Assembly (NCBI RefSeq): GCF_006335145.1
Contig: NZ_VDMN01000001.1
Location: 124,001 to 188,000, forward strand
DNA from: Aliirhizobium smilacinae
Lineage (GTDB): Bacteria > Pseudomonadota > Alphaproteobacteria > Rhizobiales > Rhizobiaceae
Length of the DNA: 64,000 nucleotides
Direction of reading: 5' to 3'
This document shows positions 43,696-52,966 of the stretch, in pieces. The notes below the pieces were generated by a model. It was not told the origin of the DNA and did no database searches. It saw nothing but the letters and a program-made list of their open reading frames with translations. Position 1 is the stretch's first letter; every line of letters begins with the position of its first letter. The position numbers and the translations under genes are program-made.

Positions 43696-44121
43696 TCACG
43701 CAGCGCTGCTGCTCGGCAGTTTTTCGTTACCGTGATAGCCATGCCAGAATTTGTCTGCGTCAGGATTTGTGCGGTCAATTGCCTTGATGATTGCAAAGGC
43801 CTTTTTACCCGATCTTGCCACATAGATGACGAGGGATGGAAATGAACTCGCAAGGTCATTCAAATACATCGGGCGCCCGTGAGCGATATCGTAGATTGAC
43901 ACTTTCCCGGTCTCAGGGACTTGGAGAAGGTGTTCGATTGATTTTATCAAATGGGCCCGCGAGAAAGGTGCGACCGCATGATGCGCGGGTTCATATCGTG
44001 CCGCGAGAAGTCTTACAGTCTTGCCATTGGTAAAATGGGACGCCGAGATATCGAGAGGTGCTCCTTCGAGGCCAGTCATCGCAGTGACAAAATCTTCTTC
44101 GCTAATGGGCTTTGTAAACAT
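43696..44121 (-). CDS. Hypothetical protein, unrecognised
   Basis: The 141-residue protein (MFTKPISEEDFVTAMTG) has no membrane segment or signal. A central part, IEHLLQVPETGKVSIYDIAHG then RPMYLNDLASSFPSLVIYVAR, suggests a small alpha/beta domain, and the C-terminus is rich in His and Ser. Base composition is visibly less GC-rich than its neighbours and it is flanked by AT-rich gaps, so it may be an acquired or accessory gene. I do not recognise a family. Confidence 0.6.
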   Translation of the reverse strand: MFTKPISEEDFVTAMTGLEGAPLDISASHFTNGKTVRLLAARYEPAHHAVAPFSRAHLIKSIEHLLQVPETGKVSIYDIAHGRPMYLNDLASSFPSLVIYVARSGKKAFAIIKAIDRTNPDADKFWHGYHGNEKLPSSSAA

Positions 44122-44374
44122 TATGTTCTCCGATCTTCACGCGGCCGAGTTACCACTCGATCACTCTGAAGGCATAAACTCTTCATTCCTAATGATCGAT
44201 ATAAAAACTCGACGACTTGAGTTCGGAGCTTTTGCTTCAAACCGATTGATTGCCGAAAGCTAAACACGAATTGGTGTTATCCAGAGAAAACCGGCAGCAG
44301 AGATAAAACGTCCGCTCAAAACAGAAGCAGCTTATCACCAGCGCATCGCATTATGGGCGGCAGTGAGCGCCACC

Positions 44375-45562
44375 TCACCCCTTCAAAAACACCGAGCCCT
44401 CATCAAATCCCAGCCCCGGAAACACGCGGCTGGTCAGGTTGCTTGGCTTGATGTCGAACTGACGGTAGAGCATGGCGGCGGCGACTTCGCGGACGTCGCC
44501 GGTCGGCATCTGGTCGCGCTCGTCGAGCAGTTTTCCCTCACCCAGTCCCGGCCACTGCCCAAGCACCTTGCCGCCGGCCACACCGCCACCGGCCAGCACC
44601 GCCAAGCCGCCCGTTCCGTGGTCGGTGCCGTTGGTGCCGTTTTCCCGTGCCGTGCGCCCGAATTCGGTCATCGCCAGAACCACGGTCTTGTTCCAGACTT
44701 CGTCGCCGAGAGTATCCTTCAGTGTCGTGATCGCGGTCGCAAGGTCGCCGGCTGCCTTCTTGAACTGTCCGGCCTGCCCGACATGGGTATCCCAGCCGTT
44801 GATCGAAAAGCTTGCGACCCGGTATTGCTCCCGCAGCATTCCGCCGGCGAGCCTCGCCATGTCGGCAATGCCCGATCCGCGCTTTCCGTCCGTGTAAAGA
44901 AGATCCGCCGCCTTGTCCCTCGTCTTGGCCTCGTCAAAAACCTTGGCGAAAAGCGGATCGTGGGAATAAAGCCGGTCGAGGAAGGCGATCTCGTCGTCGG
45001 CCAGAGAAAAGTCGCTCTGGCTGGACCAGCTATCCGTCTGGTTCGGTCCGGTCAGGATCAGTTCCATCGACGTGTTGATATCGATCGCCTTGCGCGCATC
45101 CGAACGCGGGATGACGGCCAGCGCCCGGTTCAGCCAGCCGCTCTTCTGGCTCTTGTCGGCACCGCCAGTCTCCAGAATATCCTGACCGTCGAAATGGCTT
45201 CGCTGGTCGCGATAAGGTGTCGAAACGGCGTGAACGAAAGACAGATGCCCTGCCTTCCATAGCGGCATCAGCGCCGAAGCTGCCGGATTGAGGCCGAAAA
45301 ATCCGTCGAGGTCGAGCAGGCCCGTATCCGGCGTCAGCGCCAGCTTGGGCCGCAGCGCGGCAAAAGCCGGGTCGCCATAAGGCTGCACAAGGTCGAGGCC
45401 ATCCATCGCGCCGCGCAGGATGATGGTGACGAAACGATTGTCTCCGGGCATGGCCGCAAAGGTGACCGGCGTCAGGACCGGCGCCGCCGCCGCGCAGCAG
45501 GCTCCAGCGAGAAATCCCCGACGGGAGAGGCGAAAATTCGTGGCGCTCTCGTTCTGGCTCAT
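44375..45562 (-). CDS. DUF1501 protein with Tat signal
   Basis: The 395-residue protein starts at ATG 45562 after AGGAGATAGACCG and carries a twin-arginine signal (RLSRRGFLAGACCAAAAPVL). The DUF1501 fold is related to alkaline phosphatase/sulfatase-like proteins, with FVTIILRGAMDGLDLVQPYG, NGWDTHVGQAGQFKKAAG and VVLAMTEFGRTARENG. It is exported folded. The DUF1800 gene lies just upstream with four bases between them; the two families are nearly always found together and presumably act in one exported complex of unknown role. Confidence 0.9.
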   Translation of the reverse strand: MSQNESATNFRLSRRGFLAGACCAAAAPVLTPVTFAAMPGDNRFVTIILRGAMDGLDLVQPYGDPAFAALRPKLALTPDTGLLDLDGFFGLNPAASALMPLWKAGHLSFVHAVSTPYRDQRSHFDGQDILETGGADKSQKSGWLNRALAVIPRSDARKAIDINTSMELILTGPNQTDSWSSQSDFSLADDEIAFLDRLYSHDPLFAKVFDEAKTRDKAADLLYTDGKRGSGIADMARLAGGMLREQYRVASFSINGWDTHVGQAGQFKKAAGDLATAITTLKDTLGDEVWNKTVVLAMTEFGRTARENGTNGTDHGTGGLAVLAGGGVAGGKVLGQWPGLGEGKLLDERDQMPTGDVREVAAAMLYRQFDIKPSNLTSRVFPGLGFDEGSVFLKG

Positions 45563-45566
45563 CGGT

Positions 45567-47042
45567 CTATCTCCTGTTGAATTCCGGCGATGCCAGAACC
45601 ATCGTGATCCCGTGCAGTCTGCTTGGCGCCTGCGAAATGATCCGCACGGTCTCCGCAGATGCAGCATCTCCGAGCGCGGCCTGCAGGAATTCGGAAGGTT
45701 CGAGCTTCTGCCCCAGCAGCTTTGCGACGCGGCGCGACCAGTCGATCCGTTCGCTGAGTTGAGCGGGCGTCAGCCAGGCACCGCTCGTATCGGGCACGCC
45801 TGCCGGGCTTGGCGGTTGCCAGATCGGTTGCCCCATCTTCTGCAGCGCCCCTAGCGTCAGCGCATTCGCCTGCCCGGCACGTCTGCGCCGCAATTCGGCA
45901 GCCTTGGCGGTACCGGCCATCTGCATCGCCTTTCCAACCGGCCCGACATCATCGTCATCGCCTTCCATGTCGGCCAGAAGCGCCGACATGTTGTCGTCGG
46001 GCAAATTCAGGGCGCGGAAACCCGACACGACGAATTCGAAGGGCTGCTTGATCTTCCCGCCCGGTTCTTCCCAGGCGAGCGGATGTTCAAGCATGGCCCG
46101 ATAAACCTCGCCAAGATTGCCGTCACTTTCCTTCCAGGCCGCGACCATCACCTCGGTGATTTCAGTCGGCGGCGTGTCGCTGATGAAGTGGGCCGCCAGC
46201 TTGCGGCAGATATGGGTTGCCGTGCGGGGATCAGCAGCAAGATCCTCCAGCATGCGCACATGGTCCTGGCTGCCGGCCTCGTCGTCCTGGTATTCCCGCC
46301 CGAGCAGCGTGATCGTCCCGCCTTGGGCGCGTCGCGGGCGATAGACCATCTGCAGCGCACGATTGTCGACGGTCAGGCCGGTCAGGATCAGAGCCGCTGC
46401 CCGCACATCTTCCTGAGTGTAGCCGCTTCCGGCGCCGAGCGTGTGCAGTTCCAGTAATTCGCGGCCGAGATTTTCATTCAGGCCGCGACCGGTTTCCTGG
46501 CCGGCCCGCGAATCCGGTCCAACGCTCTGGTCCTGGTCGAGATAGATCAGCATCGCCGGATGCAGGATTGCGGCCTGCAGCATCTGGGAGAACGTAGCCG
46601 CCATATTGGGGCGGATCGCTTCCGTTTCATACAGCGGCACGATCATCCGCATCGGCAGGGATTTCAGTGCGCTGGTGGAAAAATGATCCATCCAGAAACT
46701 GCCCAGCCGTTCGTAAAAACCGAAAGGCGAATGAATTGCCTGCGCCAGGCGCGACATCGCATCGACGCGATAGATACGCTGCGCTTCCCGCTGGGTTTCC
46801 TTGCGAATGCCCTCGTTCGGCTTGCCTTCGCGGGCAGCCTTGGCCTCCGCGGCCCGCAGGGAGATTACGCGGGTGGCGGATTCGCGACGGCCCACAAGCC
46901 CTTCCCGCGGGAAACGATCCTTCGCCGCAATGCCTTTCTTGAGCTGTGTCATCAGCCCATCGGCATCGGACGGGCTGTCCTGCCCGGGCCGAAGACCATA
47001 TCCATAGCGGATTGCCGCAAGCGTGGGCCTCGCAAGAGCCAT
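45567..47042 (-). CDS. DUF1800 protein, partner of the DUF1501 protein
   Basis: The 491-residue protein matches DUF1800: AAIRYGYGLRPGQDSPSDAD at the start, HSPFGFYERLGSFWMDHFST, GLNENLGRELLELHTLGAGS, and CRKLAAHFISDTPP. No signal peptide is evident, unusual for a partner of a Tat substrate, so it may be co-exported with it by piggyback. The function is unknown. It ends four bases before the DUF1501 start, so translation is probably coupled. Confidence 0.9.
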   Translation of the reverse strand: MALARPTLAAIRYGYGLRPGQDSPSDADGLMTQLKKGIAAKDRFPREGLVGRRESATRVISLRAAEAKAAREGKPNEGIRKETQREAQRIYRVDAMSRLAQAIHSPFGFYERLGSFWMDHFSTSALKSLPMRMIVPLYETEAIRPNMAATFSQMLQAAILHPAMLIYLDQDQSVGPDSRAGQETGRGLNENLGRELLELHTLGAGSGYTQEDVRAAALILTGLTVDNRALQMVYRPRRAQGGTITLLGREYQDDEAGSQDHVRMLEDLAADPRTATHICRKLAAHFISDTPPTEITEVMVAAWKESDGNLGEVYRAMLEHPLAWEEPGGKIKQPFEFVVSGFRALNLPDDNMSALLADMEGDDDDVGPVGKAMQMAGTAKAAELRRRRAGQANALTLGALQKMGQPIWQPPSPAGVPDTSGAWLTPAQLSERIDWSRRVAKLLGQKLEPSEFLQAALGDAASAETVRIISQAPSRLHGITMVLASPEFNRR

Positions 47043-47406
47043 GCGCTACTCCTTGTTCTATTTTAGAAACGTCACCGACAAGTAGGGCGGAAACGGTGAC
47101 AGAATGTGGCGATTTCGAGAGATGGACGGATTGTAATCCAACGGTCGATTAATATTCAGGTTCCGGATACCCCCAGACCGTGAATGTCGATCGCATCCCC
47201 ATCTCAACACAATGGTTTCGCCGGCTCATCTCACAGTTTCGGCATTAAAGCTGCAAGCCGGATAGAAAGGGCCGATCGCACACGGCGAAAGCCAGCATTT
47301 AACGGCATGAGAGCCTTAATTGCGCATGGCCAGGCCATCGGAAAGACTTTATTATTAGCTTCACCTTATGTTACACTCACCGCCCTTGAATGTGACGACC
47401 TAGTGA
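47043..47406. other. 364-bp divergent gap between DUF1800 and GGDEF-EAL genes
   Basis: The gap holds the promoters of two divergent genes. An open plus-strand frame from 47184 runs into the next gene in another frame, but has no family features. I see no operator-like repeat. Confidence 0.4.
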
Positions 47407-49392
47407 ATGCTGCAGGATTCGACAAGTCAGATGAACGCCCCGCGACTAGAACTCGCGGTGAGGCGGGCGCAAGCCGCAGCCACACTTGAGCGCCTTCCGA
47501 CGACGCTTACGGTGAATGCTGCCGTGTCGTTTTCGGCTCTGCTGATGAGTTCGATCAACCGAGGCATCACCACGTTTGCCGTCATCTGGTTCGGCGCTAC
47601 TCTGGCAACGATCGTCGGGCGATTTGCCGTGGGCACGATGGTGAAACGCCGCCGGATGGACAAGCTGCGACCGAACCTTTGTCTTCGCCTGATGACCGGC
47701 GGCGCGTTCGTCAGCGGTATCGCCTGGGGTGCCCTGCCCTTTGTTCTCTCCGATTTCGATGCGCTGGGCGTCGATGGCGGCATCTATATCCTGATGTGCG
47801 GAATGGCCACAGGCGCGGTGCTGCTCGGTACTGGTCATGCAGTCACGGCACTGGCCTTTGCCTTTCCCGTCCATATTGCCGTCGTTACAACCCTGCTGAT
47901 GAGCAAGGCGGCCGGGGGGCAGCTTCTCGCGCTCAACGTGCTGGCGCTGACCCTTGTGCTCTACAAGAGCAGCATGAAGGGCCAGGCGATCGTCATCGGC
48001 AATATCGAGGCGCAGGTAAAGGCGACGGCGCTGGCGCAATCGCTCAGCCGGGCGAATGCCAGCATTCTCAGCGCCAATGAAAGCCTCGAGGTTCTCGCCA
48101 ATCGCGATCCGCTGACAAGCGTCGCCAACCGCGCCGCGTTCAACGTCTCGCTCGAACGCGGCATCGAAAATGCCCGCGCACATGACGAGCAACTGGCGCT
48201 GCTGATCCTCGATCTCGACCGGTTCAAGACGATCAACGACACGTTCGGCCATTCGGCCGGCGACGAGTTGCTGCTGGAAGCCAGCCACCGGCTGCGCGAG
48301 GCCGTCGGCGAACGTGGTTTTATCGCAAGGCTGGGCGGCGACGAATTCGCCGTCGTCATCGGCGGAGCCACCGCGGCGGCCGAAGCGCGCCAGCTGGCTG
48401 CCCGCATCCTCGACCGCGGCCGCGAACCGTTCGTCATCCGCGGACGCCCGGTCGTCTCCGGCGTGTCCGTCGGCTTTGCCACATGGCCGGAACATGCCGA
48501 AAGCGCTGCAGACCTGTTCGTATCCGCCGACATGGCGCTTTACCGTGCCAAGGACGAAGGCCGCGGCCAGTGGCGGGAATTCGACCCGTCGCTGAAAGCC
48601 CGCGCCGACCGCCAGCGACGGATCGAACAGGATCTTGCCGGCGCGATCGCGTCGGGTGCCCTCACCGTCTTCTTCCAGCCGCAGGTCGAACTTGCGCAGA
48701 ATGGCGTCATCGGCTTCGAGACGCTGGTGCGCTGGACCCATGCGTCGCTCGGCGCCATCGCACCGCCGGAAATCGTCGCGGCAGCGCATACGGCCAATCT
48801 TTCCGAGGCCCTGACTGCGAGCATCGCAACCGGCGCCTGCCGACTGCTCACCACGCTGCCCTCGCTCGGCTTGCCGGAAGCGACCGTGTCGGTCAACGTC
48901 TCGCCGCGTGAATTCGAGCTCTATTCCGTCGCCGAAACGCTCGACCGGATCACCCATGCGCATGGCATCGATCCGGCTTTGTTCGAGATCGAGATCACCG
49001 AGGAAGCGATCCTCGACACGCTGGTGGCCGGCGAGCAGCTGAAACATATCGAACGCTCCGGTTACAAGCTCGCCGTCGACGATTTTGGCGCGGGCCATTC
49101 GTCTCTGGCCTACCTCGTCACGCTGAAGGTCGACCGGCTGAAACTCGACCGCCGTTTCGTCGCCGGCATCGAGACGAGCTTCCAGAACCAGGAAATCGTC
49201 GGCGCCATGGCGGGGCTGGGCAAGGCGCTGGCAATGGACATCATCGCCGAGGGCGTCGAGACGGCGGAAGAAGCCGCCACCCTGCGCGGCCTCGGCTGTC
49301 CCGCCGCCCAGGGCTATTTCCTCGGCCGCCCGATGCCGGTCGACGCCATCGCCGGCTGGCTGCTGACACGGGTGCTGACGCCGGCTGCCTAG
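47407..49392 (+). CDS. Membrane GGDEF-EAL c-di-GMP enzyme
   Basis: The 661-residue protein has five or six membrane helices (residues 35-190), a GGDEF domain, and an EAL domain. The cyclase motif is intact (RLGGDEF, GGDEF at 310-314) and there is no RxxD inhibitory site five residues before it. The phosphodiesterase domain reads ETL at 438-440 instead of EAL, but keeps the metal and catalytic residues in [40 protein letters not shown] and EGVET. It could make and break c-di-GMP, shifting motility and attachment. An alternative ATG lies eight codons in. Confidence 0.92.
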   Translation: MLQDSTSQMNAPRLELAVRRAQAAATLERLPTTLTVNAAVSFSALLMSSINRGITTFAVIWFGATLATIVGRFAVGTMVKRRRMDKLRPNLCLRLMTGGAFVSGIAWGALPFVLSDFDALGVDGGIYILMCGMATGAVLLGTGHAVTALAFAFPVHIAVVTTLLMSKAAGGQLLALNVLALTLVLYKSSMKGQAIVIGNIEAQVKATALAQSLSRANASILSANESLEVLANRDPLTSVANRAAFNVSLERGIENARAHDEQLALLILDLDRFKTINDTFGHSAGDELLLEASHRLREAVGERGFIARLGGDEFAVVIGGATAAAEARQLAARILDRGREPFVIRGRPVVSGVSVGFATWPEHAESAADLFVSADMALYRAKDEGRGQWREFDPSLKARADRQRRIEQDLAGAIASGALTVFFQPQVELAQNGVIGFETLVRWTHASLGAIAPPEIVAAAHTANLSEALTASIATGACRLLTTLPSLGLPEATVSVNVSPREFELYSVAETLDRITHAHGIDPALFEIEITEEAILDTLVAGEQLKHIERSGYKLAVDDFGAGHSSLAYLVTLKVDRLKLDRRFVAGIETSFQNQEIVGAMAGLGKALAMDIIAEGVETAEEAATLRGLGCPAAQGYFLGRPMPVDAIAGWLLTRVLTPAA

Positions 49393-49475
49393 GCAGCGAA
49401 AAACCGTTTCCCTTTTGTACTCATTTTCCGGTTCGCCCCCTTCACTTTGACGAAAACTCTCTCCATATTCGCGAC

Positions 49476-52400
49476 ATGGCCAGATCCCCGAAAAAATCCA
49501 CGCCCGATACCCGCGAAGATCATTCCGGTTTCGGTGAAGCTCCCCAGTCGTCGTTCGAAGGCGCGCCGCTTGAAGGCAGCGTCTCCGACTGGGTGAGGCA
49601 GCTCGAATCGGAAGCCGAACTGTCGGGCATGGAGACACAGCGCCAGATCGCCTCCAAGGCGGGCAAACACCGCAAGAAGATCGAGATCGCGGCGCGCGAG
49701 GAAGCCATCAAGGCCGCCGCCAAGGAAACAGCCAAGGCGAAGCCGAAAACCGCAAAACACACCACCGCCAGCAAAACCGCCCGCGGCGTCTCGATCGGCG
49801 CCTCCAACGATCCGAAAACCCGCGCCGCCGCCGGCCTCAATCCGGTCGCCGGCATGGATGTCTCGCTGGAAGAAGCCGAACACCTCGCCACCGGCGCCGT
49901 CACCGCCACGGTCGAAGCCTTGTCGGCCCTGATCGAATCGGGCAACCCGCTGTTCAAGGACGGAAAACTGTGGACGCCACACCGGCCTGCCCGCCCGGAA
50001 AAATCCGAAGGCGGCATCAACATCCGCATGTCCTCCGAATACGAACCCGCCGGCGACCAGCCGACTGCGATCAAGGACCTCGTCGAGGGCATCAACAACA
50101 ACGAGCGCAGCCAGGTGCTGCTCGGCGTCACCGGCTCGGGCAAAACCTTCACCATGGCCAAGGTGATCGAACAGACCCAGCGCCCCGCCGTCATCCTCGC
50201 GCCCAACAAGACGCTGGCCGCCCAGCTCTATTCCGAGTTCAAGAACTTTTTCCCGGACAACGCGGTCGAATATTTCGTTTCCTATTACGACTATTACCAG
50301 CCGGAAGCCTATGTGCCGCGCTCCGACACGTTCATCGAGAAGGAATCGTCGATCAACGAACAGATCGACCGCATGCGCCACTCCGCCACCCGCTCGCTGC
50401 TGGAACGCGACGACTGCATCATCGTCGCCTCGGTCTCCTGCATCTACGGTATCGGTTCGGTCGAAACCTACACCGCGATGACCTTCCAGATGGAAGTCGG
50501 CGACCGCCTCGACCAGCGCCAGTTGCTCGCCGACCTCGTCGCCCAGCAATACAAACGCCAGGACATCAATTTCATCCGCGGCAGTTTTCGTGTCCGCGGC
50601 GACACGATCGAAATCTTCCCCGCCCACTTGGAAGATGCCGCATGGCGCATCTCGATGTTCGGCGACGAGATCGACTCGATCACCGAATTCGACCCGCTCA
50701 CCGGCCACAAGACCGGCGACCTGAAAAGCGTCAAAATCTACGCCAACTCGCACTATGTCACGCCGCGCCCCACCCTCAACGGCGCGATCAAATCGATCAA
50801 GGACGAGCTGAAAGTCCGCCTTGCCGAGCTGGAAAAGGGCGGCCGCCTGCTGGAAGCCCAGCGCCTCGAACAGCGCACCCGCTACGATATCGAAATGCTC
50901 GAAGCCACCGGCTCCTGCGCCGGCATCGAGAACTATTCCCGCTATCTCACCGGCCGCAATCCCGGCGAGCCGCCACCGACCCTGTTCGAATATATCCCCG
51001 ACAACGCGCTGCTGTTCATCGACGAAAGCCACGTCTCCGTCAGCCAGATCGGCGGCATGTATCGCGGCGACTTTCGGCGCAAGGCGACGCTCGCCGAATA
51101 CGGCTTCCGTCTCCCGTCCTGCATGGACAACCGCCCGCTGCGCTTCGAGGAATGGGATGCGATGCGCCCGCTCACCGTCGCCGTCTCGGCCACGCCCGGC
51201 AACTGGGAAATGGAACAGTCCGGCGGCGTGTTTGCCGAACAGGTCATCCGCCCCACGGGCCTGATCGATCCTCCCGTCGAAGTCCGCTCGGCCCGCTCCC
51301 AGGTCGACGACGTGCTCGGCGAAATCCGCGAAACCGCGCAAAAAGGCTATCGCACCCTCTGCACGGTGCTCACCAAGCGCATGGCCGAAGACCTCACCGA
51401 ATACCTGCACGAACAGGGCGTTCGCGTCCGCTACATGCACAGTGACATCGACACGCTGGAACGCATCGAGATCATCCGCGACCTGCGCCTCGGCGCCTTC
51501 GACGTCCTCGTCGGCATCAACCTGCTGCGCGAAGGCCTCGACATCCCGGAATGCGGTTTCGTCGCCATCCTCGATGCCGACAAAGAGGGTTTTCTCCGGT
51601 CGGAGACATCGCTGATCCAGACCATCGGCCGTGCCGCGCGTAACGTCGACGGCAGGGTCATTCTCTATGCCGACAAGATCACCGGCTCGATGCAAAGAGC
51701 GATGGACGAAACCGCCCGCCGCCGCGAAAAACAGGTCGCCTATAATACCGAACACGGCATCACCCCGGAATCGGTAAAGGCCCGCATTTCCGACATTCTC
51801 GACTCTGTCTACGAGCGCGACCACGTCCGCGCCGACATTTCCGGCGCGTCCGGCAAGGGTTTTGCAGACGGCGGCCACCTGGTCGGCAACAATCTCCAGA
51901 CCCATCTCAACGCGCTGGAAAAGAGCATGCGCGATGCCGCCGCCGATCTCGACTTCGAAAAAGCCGCCCGCCTGCGCGACGAAATCAAACGCCTCAAGGC
52001 CGCCGAACTGGCAACCATGGACGATCCGATCGCCAGGGACGAGGCAAGATCGCAGGAAGGCGGCGGCAAGGGCAGCAAGCGAGGTGGAGCAAGCGCTTCC
52101 CGCGAGTCGATCTCCCCCCTTGTGGGGGAGATGTCCGGCAGGACAGAGGGGGGCGCCTTACCCTCCGAGCCTGCGGCCATACCCCCCTCTGCCCCTGTCG
52201 GGGCATCTCCCCCACAAGGGGGGAGATCAGGGGAGCAAGCCTCCTACTTCGCCAAACCCACCCTTGACGACATGGGCCCGGGTACCGACGCCACGCGCCC
52301 GCTCTTCCGCCGCAACAGCCTCGACGAAATGACCGTCGGCCGCACCGAAAAGCCGGCCAACGCCCCCTTGCCCGAACGCCCGCCGGAAACCTACAGCACC

Positions 52401-52601
52401 AAAAAACGCTTCTCGCCGCTCATGGAAGGCCAACCCGAACGCGCCGATCCGTCCGCTGCTGGCGAGCGCAACGAGACCCGAGCCAAGGACGATCCAAGGC
52501 CGATCGTGCGCGGCAAGGTCGGTGCCGGGAGTTATGAGGATGCCGGAGAGCAGAAGCGCAAGGGACGGACGAAGGGCAAGACGGGCCGGCCGGGGCGGTG
52601 A
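49476..52601 (+). CDS. uvrB: UvrABC system protein B, with long N- and C-terminal extensions
   Basis: UvrB is the helicase-like damage-verification subunit of nucleotide excision repair. The 1041-residue protein is far longer than the usual 670. About 180 extra residues precede the core, which starts near [14 protein letters not shown]. The core has Walker [14 protein letters not shown], the beta-hairpin region [12 protein letters not shown], the DEAD-like FIDESHVS, and motifs V-VI ending [13 protein letters not shown]. The UvrC-binding UVR motif ([21 protein letters not shown]) sits near residues 810-835. The C-terminal tail of about 190 residues contains residues 878-918 encoded by a palindromic repeat, and ends very basic. 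The extensions are polar and probably disordered. Confidence 0.95.
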   Translation: MARSPKKSTPDTREDHSGFGEAPQSSFEGAPLEGSVSDWVRQLESEAELSGMETQRQIASKAGKHRKKIEIAAREEAIKAAAKETAKAKPKTAKHTTASKTARGVSIGASNDPKTRAAAGLNPVAGMDVSLEEAEHLATGAVTATVEALSALIESGNPLFKDGKLWTPHRPARPEKSEGGINIRMSSEYEPAGDQPTAIKDLVEGINNNERSQVLLGVTGSGKTFTMAKVIEQTQRPAVILAPNKTLAAQLYSEFKNFFPDNAVEYFVSYYDYYQPEAYVPRSDTFIEKESSINEQIDRMRHSATRSLLERDDCIIVASVSCIYGIGSVETYTAMTFQMEVGDRLDQRQLLADLVAQQYKRQDINFIRGSFRVRGDTIEIFPAHLEDAAWRISMFGDEIDSITEFDPLTGHKTGDLKSVKIYANSHYVTPRPTLNGAIKSIKDELKVRLAELEKGGRLLEAQRLEQRTRYDIEMLEATGSCAGIENYSRYLTGRNPGEPPPTLFEYIPDNALLFIDESHVSVSQIGGMYRGDFRRKATLAEYGFRLPSCMDNRPLRFEEWDAMRPLTVAVSATPGNWEMEQSGGVFAEQVIRPTGLIDPPVEVRSARSQVDDVLGEIRETAQKGYRTLCTVLTKRMAEDLTEYLHEQGVRVRYMHSDIDTLERIEIIRDLRLGAFDVLVGINLLREGLDIPECGFVAILDADKEGFLRSETSLIQTIGRAARNVDGRVILYADKITGSMQRAMDETARRREKQVAYNTEHGITPESVKARISDILDSVYERDHVRADISGASGKGFADGGHLVGNNLQTHLNALEKSMRDAAADLDFEKAARLRDEIKRLKAAELATMDDPIARDEARSQEGGGKGSKRGGASASRESISPLVGEMSGRTEGGALPSEPAAIPPSAPVGASPPQGGRSGEQASYFAKPTLDDMGPGTDATRPLFRRNSLDEMTVGRTEKPANAPLPERPPETYSTKKRFSPLMEGQPERADPSAAGERNETRAKDDPRPIVRGKVGAGSYEDAGEQKRKGRTKGKTGRPGR
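52109..52228. repeat. 120-bp palindromic element inside uvrB
   Basis: The outer arms 52109-52133 and 52204-52228 are perfect 25-bp complements, each itself containing CTCCCCCCTTGTGGGGGAG or its complement. Imperfect pairing continues inward (CAGAGGGGGG against CCCCCCTCTG). The element length is a multiple of three and is read through as [16 protein letters not shown] and following residues. It resembles rhizobial palindromic intergenic repeats. Confidence 0.85.
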
Positions 52602-52966
52602 CCACGGCACATCTGAAATCTATCGGTGAATGGATCGGGACATAAACCCGGTCCATCATGCGTATTGGATGAAAGCTGTCTGGTCCGCATTCTGGTTATA
52701 TGCCCGAAGAAATCCGACCGGAAAAATTGCTGCAGTATTCCTGCTGATTGCCTCCACCTGATTGCCGCCTCGTCGCTACGGCAGCCCGCACGACAGAAAA
52801 CCTTCACCTAAGATCAGACGCCGGCTTCCGTTGAACATGCCAGGAAACGCTCCATGAGCATAATAACTTTGAAACGTCATTTTCTTTTAAATGAAACTAC
52901 ATTTTTTTCGCATTGAAACACCGTTTCAATTTCGTAGGCTCCGCGTGTTCATTCAGGAGGAAGGTA
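52602..52966. other. 365-bp gap before the oligogalacturonate lyase gene
   Basis: The first 230 bp show nothing coding or structured that I can support. The last 110 bp turn AT-rich and hold the operator-like sites at 52870-52930. Confidence 0.5.
52870..52930 (+). promoter_or_regulatory. KdgR-like operator with two phased upstream half-sites
   Basis: TGAAAC occurs at 52870, 52892 and 52914, exactly 22 bp apart. The third copy is part of a perfect palindrome ATTGAAAC-ACC-GTTTCAAT (52912-52930). The layout TGAAAC-N3-GTTTCA is that of the enterobacterial KdgR box controlling pectin-degradation genes. It lies 36 bp before the lyase ATG. Confidence 0.6.

Noticed and set aside
47184..47489. 101-codon plus-strand frame ahead of the GGDEF-EAL gene
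   Set aside because: It overlaps the start of that gene in another frame and shows no family features or ribosome binding site.
47446..49638. 730-codon minus-strand frame
   Set aside because: Antisense shadow of the GGDEF-EAL gene, which carries intact catalytic motifs on the plus strand.
49389..51905. 838-codon minus-strand frame
   Set aside because: Antisense shadow of uvrB; long frames opposite high-GC genes are expected.
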